Source: Vulgatibacter sp035565615 (GTDB lineage Bacteria > Myxococcota > Myxococcia > Myxococcales > Vulgatibacteraceae). Taken from it: DNA of 64,000 bases. Location: positions 1-64,000 of the forward strand of contig DATMSB010000125.1 in NCBI GenBank assembly GCA_035565615.1, given 5' to 3'. Under the pieces are notes generated by a model that was given only the letters and a program-made list of their open reading frames with translations, was not told the DNA's origin and did not search any database. Shown in pieces: positions 18,273 through 28,384 of the stretch. A program made the position numbers and the translations under genes. Each line of letters opens with the position of its first letter. Position 1 is the stretch's first letter.

Positions 18273-19576
18273 ATGAAGAGCACGAGCACCACGCCGGAGG
18301 CGCTCCGAGCATCGGAGCAGGACGGTGTGCGCCTCGCCGACGCCCACAGGCGCGCGGAGGAGCTGCGCATGCTCCTGGACGTCGGCCGCGCCATCACCGG
18401 CACCCTCGATCTCGAGGAGGTCTTGGACGTTTCCGCGGGGATCCTCGCCGAGCTGGTGGACGCGTCCAACTCCTTCATCATGCTCCACGACGAGCGCAAC
18501 GACGAGCTGCGCGGCGCCGGCTGCTCCAACTTGGGCTGGCGGGAGGCGTTCCGCCACGTCCGCCTCCCTCTCTCCGGCCCGTCGATCGCCGCGCAGGCGG
18601 TCCGGGAGCGGGCGCCGGTGGCGGTGGACGACGTGAGCGTGACCATCCACGCCCGGAGCGTCCGCACCTGGATGTACGGCGAGAAGAGCCTCCTCGCGGT
18701 CCCCCTCCTCGTCCGAGACTCCCCGATCGGCTGCATCATCGTCGACGACGTCCGCGTGCCCAGGGCGTGGGGCGAGGCGGAGATCGAGCGCGTCACCCTC
18801 ATCGCCCACCAGATCGCCATCGCGATCGCCAACGCCCGGCTCTACGACGACCTTCGCCGCACCTACGCCAAGGTCGCCCAGGCGCAGGAGGCGCTGGTGA
18901 AGCGGGAGCGCCTGGCGGCGCTCGGCGAGCTGGCCGCCGTGGTGGCCCACGAGGTGCGCAACCCCCTCGGCGTGATGTTCAACTCGCTGGCGTCGCTCTC
19001 GCGGCTGGTCCCGCTGAAGGGCGACGCGAAGGTCCTCTTCGACATCGTGGGAGAGGAGGCCGAGCGGCTGGATCGCATCGTCCGGGATCTGCTCGACTTC
19101 GCCCGCCCGAACCCGCCCTCCCTCGCCACGCGCCCGCTCGGTCCCCTGCTCGCCGAGGCCCTGGAGGCCACGACGCGCGACGCCTCCCAGGTCCGAGGCG
19201 TCCTCGAGGTCGATCCGGAACTCCACGAGATCCCGCTCGACGAGCGGATGATCCGGCAGGCGCTCCTCAACCTCTTCTCCAACGGCGTGCAGGCCATGCC
19301 GAAGGGTGGCGAGCTGAAGGTCGCCGCCAGGCTCGTCTCGGAGGACGACGAGCCCTGGGTTCGGGTGGACGTCGCGGACCGCGGCGGAGGCATCGCCCCG
19401 GAGTTCGCCGAGCGGATCTTCCAGCCCTTCTTCACGACCAAGGCGACGGGCACGGGCCTGGGCCTCGCGGTGGTGAAGCGGGTGATCGAGGGCCACCGGG
19501 GCCGGATCGACTTCGAGAGCACCCCCGGGGAAGGGACCACCTTCACCCTGCTTCTTCCCGCGCGAGAGGAGGACCG

Positions 19577-19580
<4 letters not shown>
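18273..19580 (+). CDS. cytosolic GAF-domain sensor histidine kinase, PxrK-like
   Basis: About 435 aa. GAF domain at about residues 30-190 (EELRMLLDVGRAITGTLDLEEVLDV ... AIAIANARLY), a short coiled coil, HisKA with phospho-acceptor His226 in AHEVRNPLG, then HATPase_c with NLFSNGVQAM (N box), DRGGGI (G1) and GTGLGLAVVKR (G2). No membrane segment, so it senses a cytosolic signal. Start uncertain: ATG 18273 has GGGGA upstream; in-frame ATGs at 18195/18198 would add 25-26 unlike residues. The stop overlaps the next gene's start (ATGA), so the kinase and its sigma54 regulator are translationally coupled. Confidence 0.88.
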
Positions 19581-20980
<1,400 letters not shown>

Positions 20981-21005
20981 TCCCGCGGCGACGGCGCGCG
21001 CCCAA

Positions 21006-21061
21006 TGCAAAAATGCAATCCGACCTTGCAAGGGTGAAATCCGCGGCGCCACCCGCCGCGG
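21006..21061. promoter_or_regulatory. possible enhancer/operator region upstream of the sigma54 promoter
   Basis: Three TGCA cores (21006-21009, 21014-21017, 21027-21030), the last inside the palindrome CTTGCAAG, are followed by a perfect 8-bp inverted repeat CCGCGGCG-N5-CGCCGCGG (21041-21061). These sit 120-180 bp upstream of the sigma54 promoter, a usual distance for activator binding sites. The G+C hairpin could alternatively end the kinase/regulator transcript, but no T-run follows it. Confidence 0.4.
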
Positions 21062-21181
21062 ATCGGCCCGCGCCCCTCGCCCCGCGACGAACGGAAAGGC
21101 GACCATCGAACCGCGCGGAAACCGGGCCCTGGAGGCCGTTTCGCCGCACCTGCTCCCGGAGCGCACGAAATGCTGGACAAG

Positions 21182-21197
21182 TGGCACGCGCTCTGCA
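21182..21197 (+). promoter_or_regulatory. sigma54 (-24/-12) promoter
   Basis: TGGCAC-N5-CTGCA at 21182-21197, with GG and GC elements separated by exactly 10 bases; only the first T of the TTGCA half differs from consensus. Predicted transcription start about 21208. It lies 200 bp after the sigma54 response-regulator stop, and a strong terminator lies about 75-115 bp downstream with no gene between. Confidence 0.8.
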
Positions 21198-21207
21198 AAT
21201 CATACGG

Positions 21208-21325
21208 GCGAAGCTCAGGCGCCAGGAAGTTGGTCGGTCCCCCCCCCCGCCACTCCGTTCGGTGCCGGGCTTCACCCCTGAGTGGGCTCAGCAGTCCCCC
21301 CCACTGCTGAGCCCGCTCTTTTTTT
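21208..21325 (+). ncRNA. predicted C-rich sigma54-dependent small RNA, Pxr-like
   Basis: About 118 nt between the predicted sigma54 start and the terminator, with no credible reading frame. It carries a run of 10 C residues (21239-21248) and a perfect 7-C loop in the terminal hairpin (21296-21302). Unpaired C-rich loops are what G-rich Shine-Dalgarno-targeting sRNAs expose. From established knowledge, M. xanthus Pxr is a sigma54-dependent sRNA with a seven-cytosine run, located just downstream of a histidine kinase and a sigma54 response regulator; gene order and features here match. Homology by sequence was not tested. Ends are inferred. Confidence 0.65.
21282..21325 (+). terminator. strong intrinsic terminator of the predicted sRNA
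   Basis: 14-bp stem (21282-21295 with 21303-21316, one G-T pair), loop of seven C, followed by CTCTTTTTTT on the plus strand. This is the strongest terminator in the window. No T-run follows on the minus strand. The remainder of the gap to 21611 (about 285 bp) is G+C-rich and shows nothing I can support. Confidence 0.92.
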
Positions 21326-21611
21326 CGCGAGCCTCCCGCCCGCCTTCCCCGACGCCTCCGCCGCCCAAGCCCCCCTCCTCGCAACTGGCGCCGGCGTCCG
21401 GACGCCGGCTGCGAGCCCCCCGTTTCCCCCCGGGTCCCCACCCCTCGAGATTCGTAGCGGTCGCTTCACCACCTGGGACGCACGAGGCGAGAAAGTTCCT
21501 GCAACCCAACGGACGATTCCTGCGAAGGGTCCGGCCGGTGGCCCGGCCGATGCAAGAAGCTGTGAGAATCCTCGCGTGCGCGCCGGCCCTCGGCCGGCGG
21601 TCGGGAGCGCC

Positions 21612-21989
21612 TTGAGCTCGGTTCCGCCATCGGTGCTGCTCGTCGACGACGACGCCAATTTCCGGCGGGCCCTCGCGATCGCGCTGCGTCTGGACGGCCT
21701 GGAGGTGGGAGAGGCGACGACGGCGGCGGAGGCCCGCGGCGCCCTGGCCTCGCGCCGCTTCACCGCGGTGCTGGTCGATCTGATGCTTCAGGACGGAGAG
21801 GCGCACGCGCTATTGGAGCGCCTCTGCCTCGGCTCCGATTCCCGGCTCGCGATCGCCTGCAGCCCCCACCCAGAGGCGCTGGCGGCGGCCCGGGATCGGA
21901 TCCCCGGCGTCGCGCCCCTGCGCAAGCCCTTCCCCTCCGCCGAGCTGCGGCGCCTCATCGAGACCGGCGGCCCGTCCGGCGGCAGGTGA
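21612..21989 (+). CDS. single-domain response regulator (receiver only)
   Basis: 125-aa CheY-like receiver without an output domain. The acidic pocket is VDDD (D12-D14), the phospho-acceptor is D56 in AVLVDLMLQ, and the conserved Lys is in PLRKPFP (about residue 106); the switch Ser/Thr is in ACSPHPE. TTG 21612 is chosen because GGGAG precedes it and the receiver begins directly after; the frame is open upstream across the terminator but that part is low-complexity. It could relay phosphate within the neighbouring kinase system or act as a phosphate sink; only position suggests this. Confidence 0.8.
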   Translation: MSSVPPSVLLVDDDANFRRALAIALRLDGLEVGEATTAAEARGALASRRFTAVLVDLMLQDGEAHALLERLCLGSDSRLAIACSPHPEALAAARDRIPGVAPLRKPFPSAELRRLIETGGPSGGR

Positions 21990-22151
21990 TCTCCGCGGGC
22001 GGGCGACGTGCCCCGCCCCCCGGGTCGAGCGACGAGCGCCGCGTGCGTCGGGGTCCATACGTCCGCCGCGCCGCGGCCATCGTAGACCCAGCTCGGCGCG
22101 CCGGATCCACTGCGCCCGCGCCGCCACCGCGTCTTTCCCGGAGACGAACGA

Positions 22152-22183
22152 AGGCCGGCCCCGAAAAGCGAAGGGACCGGCCT
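22152..22183 (-). terminator. probable terminator of the nuo operon
   Basis: 11-bp stem (22152-22162 with 22173-22183, one G-T pair) with a 10-nt loop, 30 bp past the nuoN stop. The T-run after it on the minus strand is weak (TCGTTCGTCT). Confidence 0.55.
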
Positions 22184-22212
22184 CCATCTGCGCGGACGGC
22201 GGAAGCCGCGCC

Positions 22213-23715
22213 TCAGCCTCCCAGGGCCAGCGACGAGAGCTGCGCGGCGTCGCCGATGAGGCTGGGGAGGACGCCGAGCGCCACCGTCCCGATGGCCGCG
22301 GCGATCAGCGCCACCGCCATGGACATGTGCGGCGCGGGGAGCTCGCCGACCGACTCCACGGGGTCGCGCATGTACATGTAGACCACCACGCGGAGGTAGT
22401 AGTAGATGCCCAGGAGGCTGGTGAGGATACCCGCCACCGCCAGGCCGTAGAGCTCGGCGTCGATCGCGGCGCGGAAGACGTAGAGCTTCCCCACGAACCC
22501 CGCGGTCGGCGGGATGCCCGCCAGCGACACCATGAAGAGCGACATCGCGAAGGCGAGCGCGGGGCGCTTGCGGGCGAGGCCGGCGAAGCGATCGAGGTCC
22601 CAGGTCATGGGTCCCTCGCCGTCGAGGCGCTCGAGGGCCGCCACCACCGCGAAGGCGCCGACGCCGGTGACCGTGTAGGCCGCCAGGTAGTAGAGGATGC
22701 CCTCGGTGGCCACCGCACGGGAGGCGCCGGCCGCCGCCGCGGCGACGCCGAGGAGGACGTAGCCCGCGTGGGCGATCGAGGAGTACGCGAGGAGGCGCTT
22801 GACGCTGCGCTGGGGCACGGCGAGGAAGTTGCCGACCAGCATGGTCACCATCGCGAGGACGGCGACCACGTTGCCCCAGCCGGCCTCCAGGCTGGCGAGC
22901 CCCTCGCCGCCGAAGCCCACCGTGAGCACGCGCACGAGCGAGGCGAAGGCGGCTGCCTTCACCCCCACCGCCATGAACGCGGTGACGGGGGTGGGCGAGC
23001 CCTCGTACACGTCGGGGGTCCACATGTGGAAGGGGGCCGCGGCCACCTTGAAGAAGAAGCCCACCGCCACCAGGGCGAGCCCGGCGAGGAGGAGCACCCC
23101 GCCGTCCGCCGCCTGGGCGATCTCGGCCAGGGCGGTCTTGCCGCCGGTGGCGCCGTACACCAGCGCCGCGCCGTAGAGGTAGATGGCCGTCGAGAAGGCC
23201 CCCAGGATGAAGTACTTGAACGCGGCCTCGGCGGGCTTCACCCCCCGGCGCATGTAGGCGGCCAGCGCGTAGGTCGAGACACTCATGATCTCGATCGCGA
23301 CGAAGATGAGGAGGAGGTCGGTCCCCATGGCGAGGAGCGACATGCCGGCGGCGCCGAAGAGGGCCAGGGCGTAGAACTCGCCGCGATCCGCGTTGCGCGC
23401 CTGGAGGAAGGCGCCGGCCACCAGCGCGGAGAGGGCGAGGCCGGCGCAGACCGTCAGCGTGATGAAGGTGCCGAACCGATCGGCCACAGCGAACGCCGCC
23501 CTCCCCTCGACCGCCAGGATCGGGTGCGGATCCATGGCGAGCATCGGCAGCGCCGCCGCCGCGGCGATCGCCGCCACCGCGACGGTGAACCACGCCTGAT
23601 AGCCGCGCTTGCCCGAGTCCTGGAAGACCTCGAGCATGAGGAGCACCAGTCCGCCCAGCGTCAACACCAGCACGGGCGCGAGGGCGAGCAGGTCGATTGT
23701 GGAGTACGAAGGCAT
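22213..23715 (-). CDS. nuoN: NADH-quinone oxidoreductase subunit N
   Basis: 500-aa polytopic antiporter-like subunit of complex I, with about 14 membrane helices. Family-specific stretches include KYFILGAFSTAIYLYGAALVYGATG, PDVYEGSPTPVTAFMAVGVKAAAF and AYSSIAHAGYVLLG. The conserved proton-path lysines and glutamate (IEIMSVSTYALAAYMRR region) are visible. Last gene of nuoEFJKLMN, 39 bp after nuoM. Confidence 0.95.
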   Translation of the reverse strand: MPSYSTIDLLALAPVLVLTLGGLVLLMLEVFQDSGKRGYQAWFTVAVAAIAAAAALPMLAMDPHPILAVEGRAAFAVADRFGTFITLTVCAGLALSALVAGAFLQARNADRGEFYALALFGAAGMSLLAMGTDLLLIFVAIEIMSVSTYALAAYMRRGVKPAEAAFKYFILGAFSTAIYLYGAALVYGATGGKTALAEIAQAADGGVLLLAGLALVAVGFFFKVAAAPFHMWTPDVYEGSPTPVTAFMAVGVKAAAFASLVRVLTVGFGGEGLASLEAGWGNVVAVLAMVTMLVGNFLAVPQRSVKRLLAYSSIAHAGYVLLGVAAAAAGASRAVATEGILYYLAAYTVTGVGAFAVVAALERLDGEGPMTWDLDRFAGLARKRPALAFAMSLFMVSLAGIPPTAGFVGKLYVFRAAIDAELYGLAVAGILTSLLGIYYYLRVVVYMYMRDPVESVGELPAPHMSMAVALIAAAIGTVALGVLPSLIGDAAQLSSLALGG

Positions 23716-23754
23716 CTTCAGTTCTTTCCCTAGCTGATTTCCGGCTGCCTGGGC

Positions 23755-25512
23755 TTACGGAGTCGTCCGGGGTCTCGCGGGCGGTTCGGGTCGGGCCGCC
23801 CCTTCGGCCCCCCCGGCCTCGCGCGCCTTCTTGAAGGCCTCGAGCCGCTGCAGCGTCTCCAGGCTCAACACCGGACGGCGCGTCGGGGGCAGGGTCCCGG
23901 CGTCCACCCGCGGCGGCGCCGTGACCTGGGCGGTGGGGGTCGGCGCAGGCGGCTTTGCCGCGGCCGCCACCGCGGTGGTGGAGGAGACGGGGTCGCCGGC
24001 GAGGGCGGGGTTCGCCCGCTCGAGGTGGGCGACGAAGCGGTCGACGGACGGCGCCGCGATCCGCAGGAACGGGGTCGGGTACAGGCCCATCACCACGATG
24101 AGGGCGACCAGCGGGGAGAGGATCGCCCACTCCCGCACGGTGAGGTCGCGGACGTGCCGGTTCTCCTCGACGCGCACGGGGCCGTGCCAGATCCGCTGGT
24201 ACATCCAGAGCATGTAGACCGCCCCCAGCACCACGCCGGAGGTGGCGAACACGCCCCACCAGATCGAGCTCGGGACCTTGGAGACGAAGGTGCCGGAGAG
24301 GATCAGGAACTCGCCGACGAAGCCGTTCGTACCCGGGAGGCCGATCGAGGAGAGGGTTACGACGAGCCAGATCGCCGCGAAGGCGGGGACAACCTTGGCG
24401 AGCCCGCCGTAGTCGCTGATGAGGCGGGTGTGGCGACGCTCGTAGATCATGCCGATGAGCAGGAAGAGCGCGCCGGTGGAGACGCCGTGGTTGAGCATCT
24501 GGTACACCGCGCCGGTGGTGCCCGCCGTGGTGAAGGCGGTGAGGCCCAGCATCACGAAGCCGAGGTGGGCCACGGAGGAGTAGGCGACCAGCTTCTTCAT
24601 GTCCCGCTGGGCCATGCACATGAACGAGCCGTAGACGATCCCGATCACGGACAGGGCGAGGATGAGCCAGCGAAGCTCGAAGGTCGCCTCCGGGAAGAAG
24701 GGGAAGGCGAAGCGGTAGAAGCCGTAGGTGCCCATCTTGAGGAGCACGCCGGCGAGGACGACCGAGCCGGGCGCCGGCGCCTGCACGTGGGCGTCGGGCA
24801 GCCACGTGTGGACCGGGAACATCGGGACCTTCACCGCGAACGCGATGGCGAACGCGAGGAAGAGCCAGAACTGCGCCTGGGGCGCGATCTCCAGGGCGAG
24901 GAACGCGGCGTAGTCGAAGGAGCGCTCGCCGCCGTCTGCTCCGGTGAGCCAGTACATGTACAGGATGGCGATCAGCATCAGCAGCGAACCGACCATCGTG
25001 TAGACGAAGAACTTCACCGCGGCGTAGATGCGGTTCTCCGAGCCCCAGACCCCGATGATGAGGAACATCGGGATGAGCATCAGCTCCCAGAAGACGTAGA
25101 ACAGCACCAGGTCGAGGGCGACGAAGGCCCCGAGCATGGCCGTCTCCAGGACGAGGGCGGCGACCGCGAACTCCTTCGCCCGCTTGTCGATCGTGGTCTT
25201 CGCGGAGGCGATCACGATCGGCATGAGGAAGGTCGTGAGGAGGATCAGCAGCAGCGACACGCCGTCGACGCCGACGTGGTAGCCGATCCCCGCCGACTTC
25301 ACCCACGGTACGTTGGTCTCGAGCTGGAACTGGGCGGTCGACGAGACGTCGAAGCTGCCGAGCAGCCCGAGGCTCGCGCCGAAGGTCAGGATCGACGTCC
25401 AGAAGGCGATGCCGCGCCCGAGCTTCCCGTCGGGCGCGAACATCACCACCGCCGCGCCGAGGAGCGGCAGGAACGTGACGATCGAGAGGAGGTTGTGGAA
25501 GGCGGCACCCAC
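23755..25512 (-). CDS. nuoM: NADH-quinone oxidoreductase subunit M with C-terminal extension
   Basis: 585-aa antiporter-like proton-pumping subunit. FYVFWELMLIPMFLIIGVWG, HTWLPDAHVQAPAPGSVVLAG and AYSSVAHLGFVMLG are NuoM hallmarks. After the last membrane helix (about residue 490) there is an extra tail of about 80 residues rich in Pro, Ala and Thr, ending in a predicted charged helix (LETLQRLEAFKKAREAGG); most NuoM proteins end near residue 500. The tail would lie at the membrane surface, role unknown. Starts 13 bp after nuoL. Confidence 0.95.
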   Translation of the reverse strand: MGAAFHNLLSIVTFLPLLGAAVVMFAPDGKLGRGIAFWTSILTFGASLGLLGSFDVSSTAQFQLETNVPWVKSAGIGYHVGVDGVSLLLILLTTFLMPIVIASAKTTIDKRAKEFAVAALVLETAMLGAFVALDLVLFYVFWELMLIPMFLIIGVWGSENRIYAAVKFFVYTMVGSLLMLIAILYMYWLTGADGGERSFDYAAFLALEIAPQAQFWLFLAFAIAFAVKVPMFPVHTWLPDAHVQAPAPGSVVLAGVLLKMGTYGFYRFAFPFFPEATFELRWLILALSVIGIVYGSFMCMAQRDMKKLVAYSSVAHLGFVMLGLTAFTTAGTTGAVYQMLNHGVSTGALFLLIGMIYERRHTRLISDYGGLAKVVPAFAAIWLVVTLSSIGLPGTNGFVGEFLILSGTFVSKVPSSIWWGVFATSGVVLGAVYMLWMYQRIWHGPVRVEENRHVRDLTVREWAILSPLVALIVVMGLYPTPFLRIAAPSVDRFVAHLERANPALAGDPVSSTTAVAAAAKPPAPTPTAQVTAPPRVDAGTLPPTRRPVLSLETLQRLEAFKKAREAGGAEGAARPEPPARPRTTP

Positions 25513-25525
25513 GTCGTCTGTGCTC

Positions 25526-27535
25526 CTAGAAGAGGAAGACCCAGAGGACCGCCACAGCGGACACCGCCATCACGACGGCGTAGCGCTGCACGTTCCCATC
25601 CTGGAAGTAGCGGAAGAGCTGCGCGGTCCAACCCGAGAGCACCGCGGTCCCGTTCACCAACAGCCGGTCGATCGCGAAGCTGTCGACCACCTGCCACAGC
25701 ACCCGGGCGAACCCCTTGAGCGGACGCACCACCACCGCGTCGTAGAACTCGTCCACGTAGAACTTGTTCGCGAAGGCGGCGTAGAGGCCCGGCGCCCTCT
25801 CGGCGACGAGGGCCGGCTTGCCCTTGCCGGGGCCGAGGTAGAGGTACCAGGCGATCCCGAAGCCGACGAGGGCGATCGCCAGCGCGATCAGGTAGCCGGG
25901 CAGCATGGCCGCGAAGTCGTGCGCCGGCGCCGGGGGCACCGCGACGCCGAGCTCGGCGGCCGCCAGCTCGGTCACCCGGCGCAGGTTGGCCTCCGCCGGC
26001 GCGAACACGACGCGGAGGAAGCGCTCGAACCGGGCGCCGTTCGCGAGGGGGAGGCCCCACACGGCGGCCCCCACCGCGAGGCCCGAGAGCACCCAGAGCG
26101 GACCGGTCATGGCCGGGCCGGACTCGTGGGCGCGGTGATCCTTCATCCCGCGGCGCTCACCGTTGAAGGTGAGGTTGAACATCCGCCACATGTAGAAGGA
26201 GGTGGAGAGCGCGGCGATCAGGCCGAGGACGTACGCCACGGTCGGCACCCAGGAGAACCACAGGTTCGGGTTCGCGTGGGCGGCGTGGAGGATCGCGTCC
26301 TTGGAGAAGAAGCCGGAGAGCGGGAGCACGCCGGTGATCGCAATGGTGGAGATCCCGAACGTGGCCCAGGTGTGCCACATCTCCTTGCGCAGCCCGCCGA
26401 AGAGCCGGATGTCGGTCTGGTCCTTCATGCCGTGCATGACGGAGCCCGCGCCGAGGAAGAGGCACGCCTTGAAGAAGGCGTGGGTCACCAGGTGGTAGAT
26501 CGCGGCCCACCAAGCCCCGACGCCCACGCCGATGAACATGAAGCCGAGCTGGGAGACGGTGGAGTAGGCGAGGACCTTCTTGATGTCGTTCTGCGCGTAC
26601 GCCATCAGCGCCGCGAAGACGGCCGTGGCCGCGCCCACGATTGCCACGGTCGCCATGGCGCCCGGCGCGTAGACGTAGAGGAACGACAGCCGGGCGATCA
26701 TGTACACGCCGGCGGTCACCATGGTGGCCGCGTGGATCAGGGCCGAGACCGGGGTCGGGCCGGCCATCGCGTCGGGGAGCCAGACATAGAGCGGGATCTG
26801 CGCGCTCTTGCCCGTGGCGCCCACGAAGAGGAGGAGGCACGCCAGGGTGAGGGCGGCCGTGAGGGTCCAGCCGGCGAAGACCCCGCCCTGCAGGACCGCG
26901 GAGGGGACCAGGTTCGCGGCCGCGACCTGCAGCTCGGCGAAGTCGATGGTCCCGAAGAGGGCGACCACGGCGAAGATGCCCAGCAGGAAGCCGAAGTCGC
27001 CGATGCGGTTGACGACGAACGCCTTGCGCCCCGCGTAGGCCTTCTCGTCGTCGGTGTACCAGAAGCCGATGAGCAGGTACGACGCGAGCCCCACGCCCTC
27101 CCAGCCCACGAACATCACGAGGAGGTTCGAGCCGAGGACCAGGGTGGCCATCGCCGCCACGAAGAGGTTCAGGTAGGCGAAGTACCGCCAGTACCCCTCG
27201 TCGTGGCTCATGTACTCGGTGGAGAAGAGGTGGATCAGGAAGCCCACCCCGGTCACCACGCAGATCAGCGTCGCCGAGAGGCGGTCCACCGACAGCGCCA
27301 TCTCCACGGGCACCTCGCCGATGGTGAACCAGTGCCACCACAGCTCCGAGATCCGCTCCGCGCCGCCGAACGACACGTTCCACAGCGCGATCGCCGAGAC
27401 CACGAACGCGCCGAAGACCGCGCCGAGGGCGACGATGTGGACGTTGCCGCGGCCGAGACGCTTGCCGAGCAGTCCGTTGATCGCCGCGCCGATCAAGGGC
27501 AGCAGGATGATCCAGTGAAGCGCTTGGGGGTTCAT
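25526..27535 (-). CDS. nuoL: NADH-quinone oxidoreductase subunit L
   Basis: 669-aa largest antiporter-like subunit. Motifs include FVGWEGVGLASYLLIGFWY, YVWLPDAMAGPTPVSALIHAATMV and YSTVSQLGFMFIGVG. The C-terminal part includes the long lateral helix region and a final helix (residues about 645-669). Starts 16 bp after the nuoK stop. Confidence 0.95.
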   Translation of the reverse strand: MNPQALHWIILLPLIGAAINGLLGKRLGRGNVHIVALGAVFGAFVVSAIALWNVSFGGAERISELWWHWFTIGEVPVEMALSVDRLSATLICVVTGVGFLIHLFSTEYMSHDEGYWRYFAYLNLFVAAMATLVLGSNLLVMFVGWEGVGLASYLLIGFWYTDDEKAYAGRKAFVVNRIGDFGFLLGIFAVVALFGTIDFAELQVAAANLVPSAVLQGGVFAGWTLTAALTLACLLLFVGATGKSAQIPLYVWLPDAMAGPTPVSALIHAATMVTAGVYMIARLSFLYVYAPGAMATVAIVGAATAVFAALMAYAQNDIKKVLAYSTVSQLGFMFIGVGVGAWWAAIYHLVTHAFFKACLFLGAGSVMHGMKDQTDIRLFGGLRKEMWHTWATFGISTIAITGVLPLSGFFSKDAILHAAHANPNLWFSWVPTVAYVLGLIAALSTSFYMWRMFNLTFNGERRGMKDHRAHESGPAMTGPLWVLSGLAVGAAVWGLPLANGARFERFLRVVFAPAEANLRRVTELAAAELGVAVPPAPAHDFAAMLPGYLIALAIALVGFGIAWYLYLGPGKGKPALVAERAPGLYAAFANKFYVDEFYDAVVVRPLKGFARVLWQVVDSFAIDRLLVNGTAVLSGWTAQLFRYFQDGNVQRYAVVMAVSAVAVLWVFLF

Positions 27536-27551
27536 TCGATGCGGCTCCCCT

Positions 27552-27860
27552 TCAGTACTTGAGCGCGTCGACTTCGTCGACGTTGATGGTCTTCCGGCTG
27601 CGGAACACGGCGATCATGATGGCCAGGCCGATCGCCGCCTCGGCGGCCGCCACGGCGATCACGAAAAAGGCGATCGCGTGGCCCTCCTGCACGCCGTGGG
27701 CGCGGCTGAAGGCGAGGAACGTGAGGTTGGCGGCGTTGAGCATCAGCTCGACGCCCATGAATACGACGAGCGCGTTGCGCCGCACCAGCACCGCGGCGAA
27801 GCCCACGGCGAAAAGGGACGAGGCGAGCGCGAGATAATGAGCGAGGGGTACGGTTGCCAT
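27552..27860 (-). CDS. nuoK: NADH-quinone oxidoreductase subunit K
   Basis: 102-aa three-helix subunit with the conserved membrane glutamates (VFMGVELMLNAANL and AVAAAEAAIGLA). ATG 27860 lies 2 bp after the nuoJ stop. Confidence 0.95.
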   Translation of the reverse strand: MATVPLAHYLALASSLFAVGFAAVLVRRNALVVFMGVELMLNAANLTFLAFSRAHGVQEGHAIAFFVIAVAAAEAAIGLAIMIAVFRSRKTINVDEVDALKY

Positions 27861-27862
27861 CG

Positions 27863-28384
27863 CTAGATCTTTGCCTTGGCCACCACCACCGCGCCCACGA
27901 TCGCCGCGAGCAGGAGGATGGAGGTCGCCTCGAACGGGAGGATGAACTGGGTGAAGAGGAGCCGGCCCACCGTCGCCACCTGGCCGAACCCCTCGGGGAG
28001 CGTCGCGGGCATCGCCTCGGGCAGGTGCTGGAACACCATCCAGGACACGCACCAGAAGGCCACCGCGCTGCCGCCGCCCACCAGGGTGCCCACCGAGATC
28101 CGGGGCATCTCCAGGTCGGCCTCGCCCAGGTTCAGCAGCATCACCACGAAGAGGAAGAGCACCATGATGGCGCCCGCGTACACGATGATCTGCAGGGCGG
28201 CGATCAGCTCCGCCGAGAGGAGCACGTAGAGGCCCGACAAGCCGAAGAAGGTGAGCACCAGGCTCATGGCGGCGTAGATCGGGTTGCGCGAGAGGATCAT
28301 GGAGAGCGCCCCGCCCACCGTGAGGATGGCGAGCGGGTAGAAGACCCACGCCTCGGAGACGAGCACGCCAAGAAGAGGTGTCAC
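27863..28384 (-). CDS. nuoJ: NADH-quinone oxidoreductase subunit J
   Basis: 173-aa membrane subunit with five predicted helices. The ALQIIVYAGAIMVLFLFVVMLLNL segment is the NuoJ signature, including the helix with the pi-bulge. Start GTG 28384 overlaps the nuoF stop (GTGA). In most bacteria nuoG, nuoH and nuoI separate nuoF and nuoJ; here they are absent. Confidence 0.94.
   Translation of the reverse strand: MTPLLGVLVSEAWVFYPLAILTVGGALSMILSRNPIYAAMSLVLTFFGLSGLYVLLSAELIAALQIIVYAGAIMVLFLFVVMLLNLGEADLEMPRISVGTLVGGGSAVAFWCVSWMVFQHLPEAMPATLPEGFGQVATVGRLLFTQFILPFEATSILLLAAIVGAVVVAKAKI

Noticed and set aside
21282..21611. Possible N-terminal extension of the single-domain response regulator
   Set aside because: The open frame runs through a strong terminator and is Pro/Ala-rich without domains; TTG 21612 has GGGAG and starts the receiver directly.
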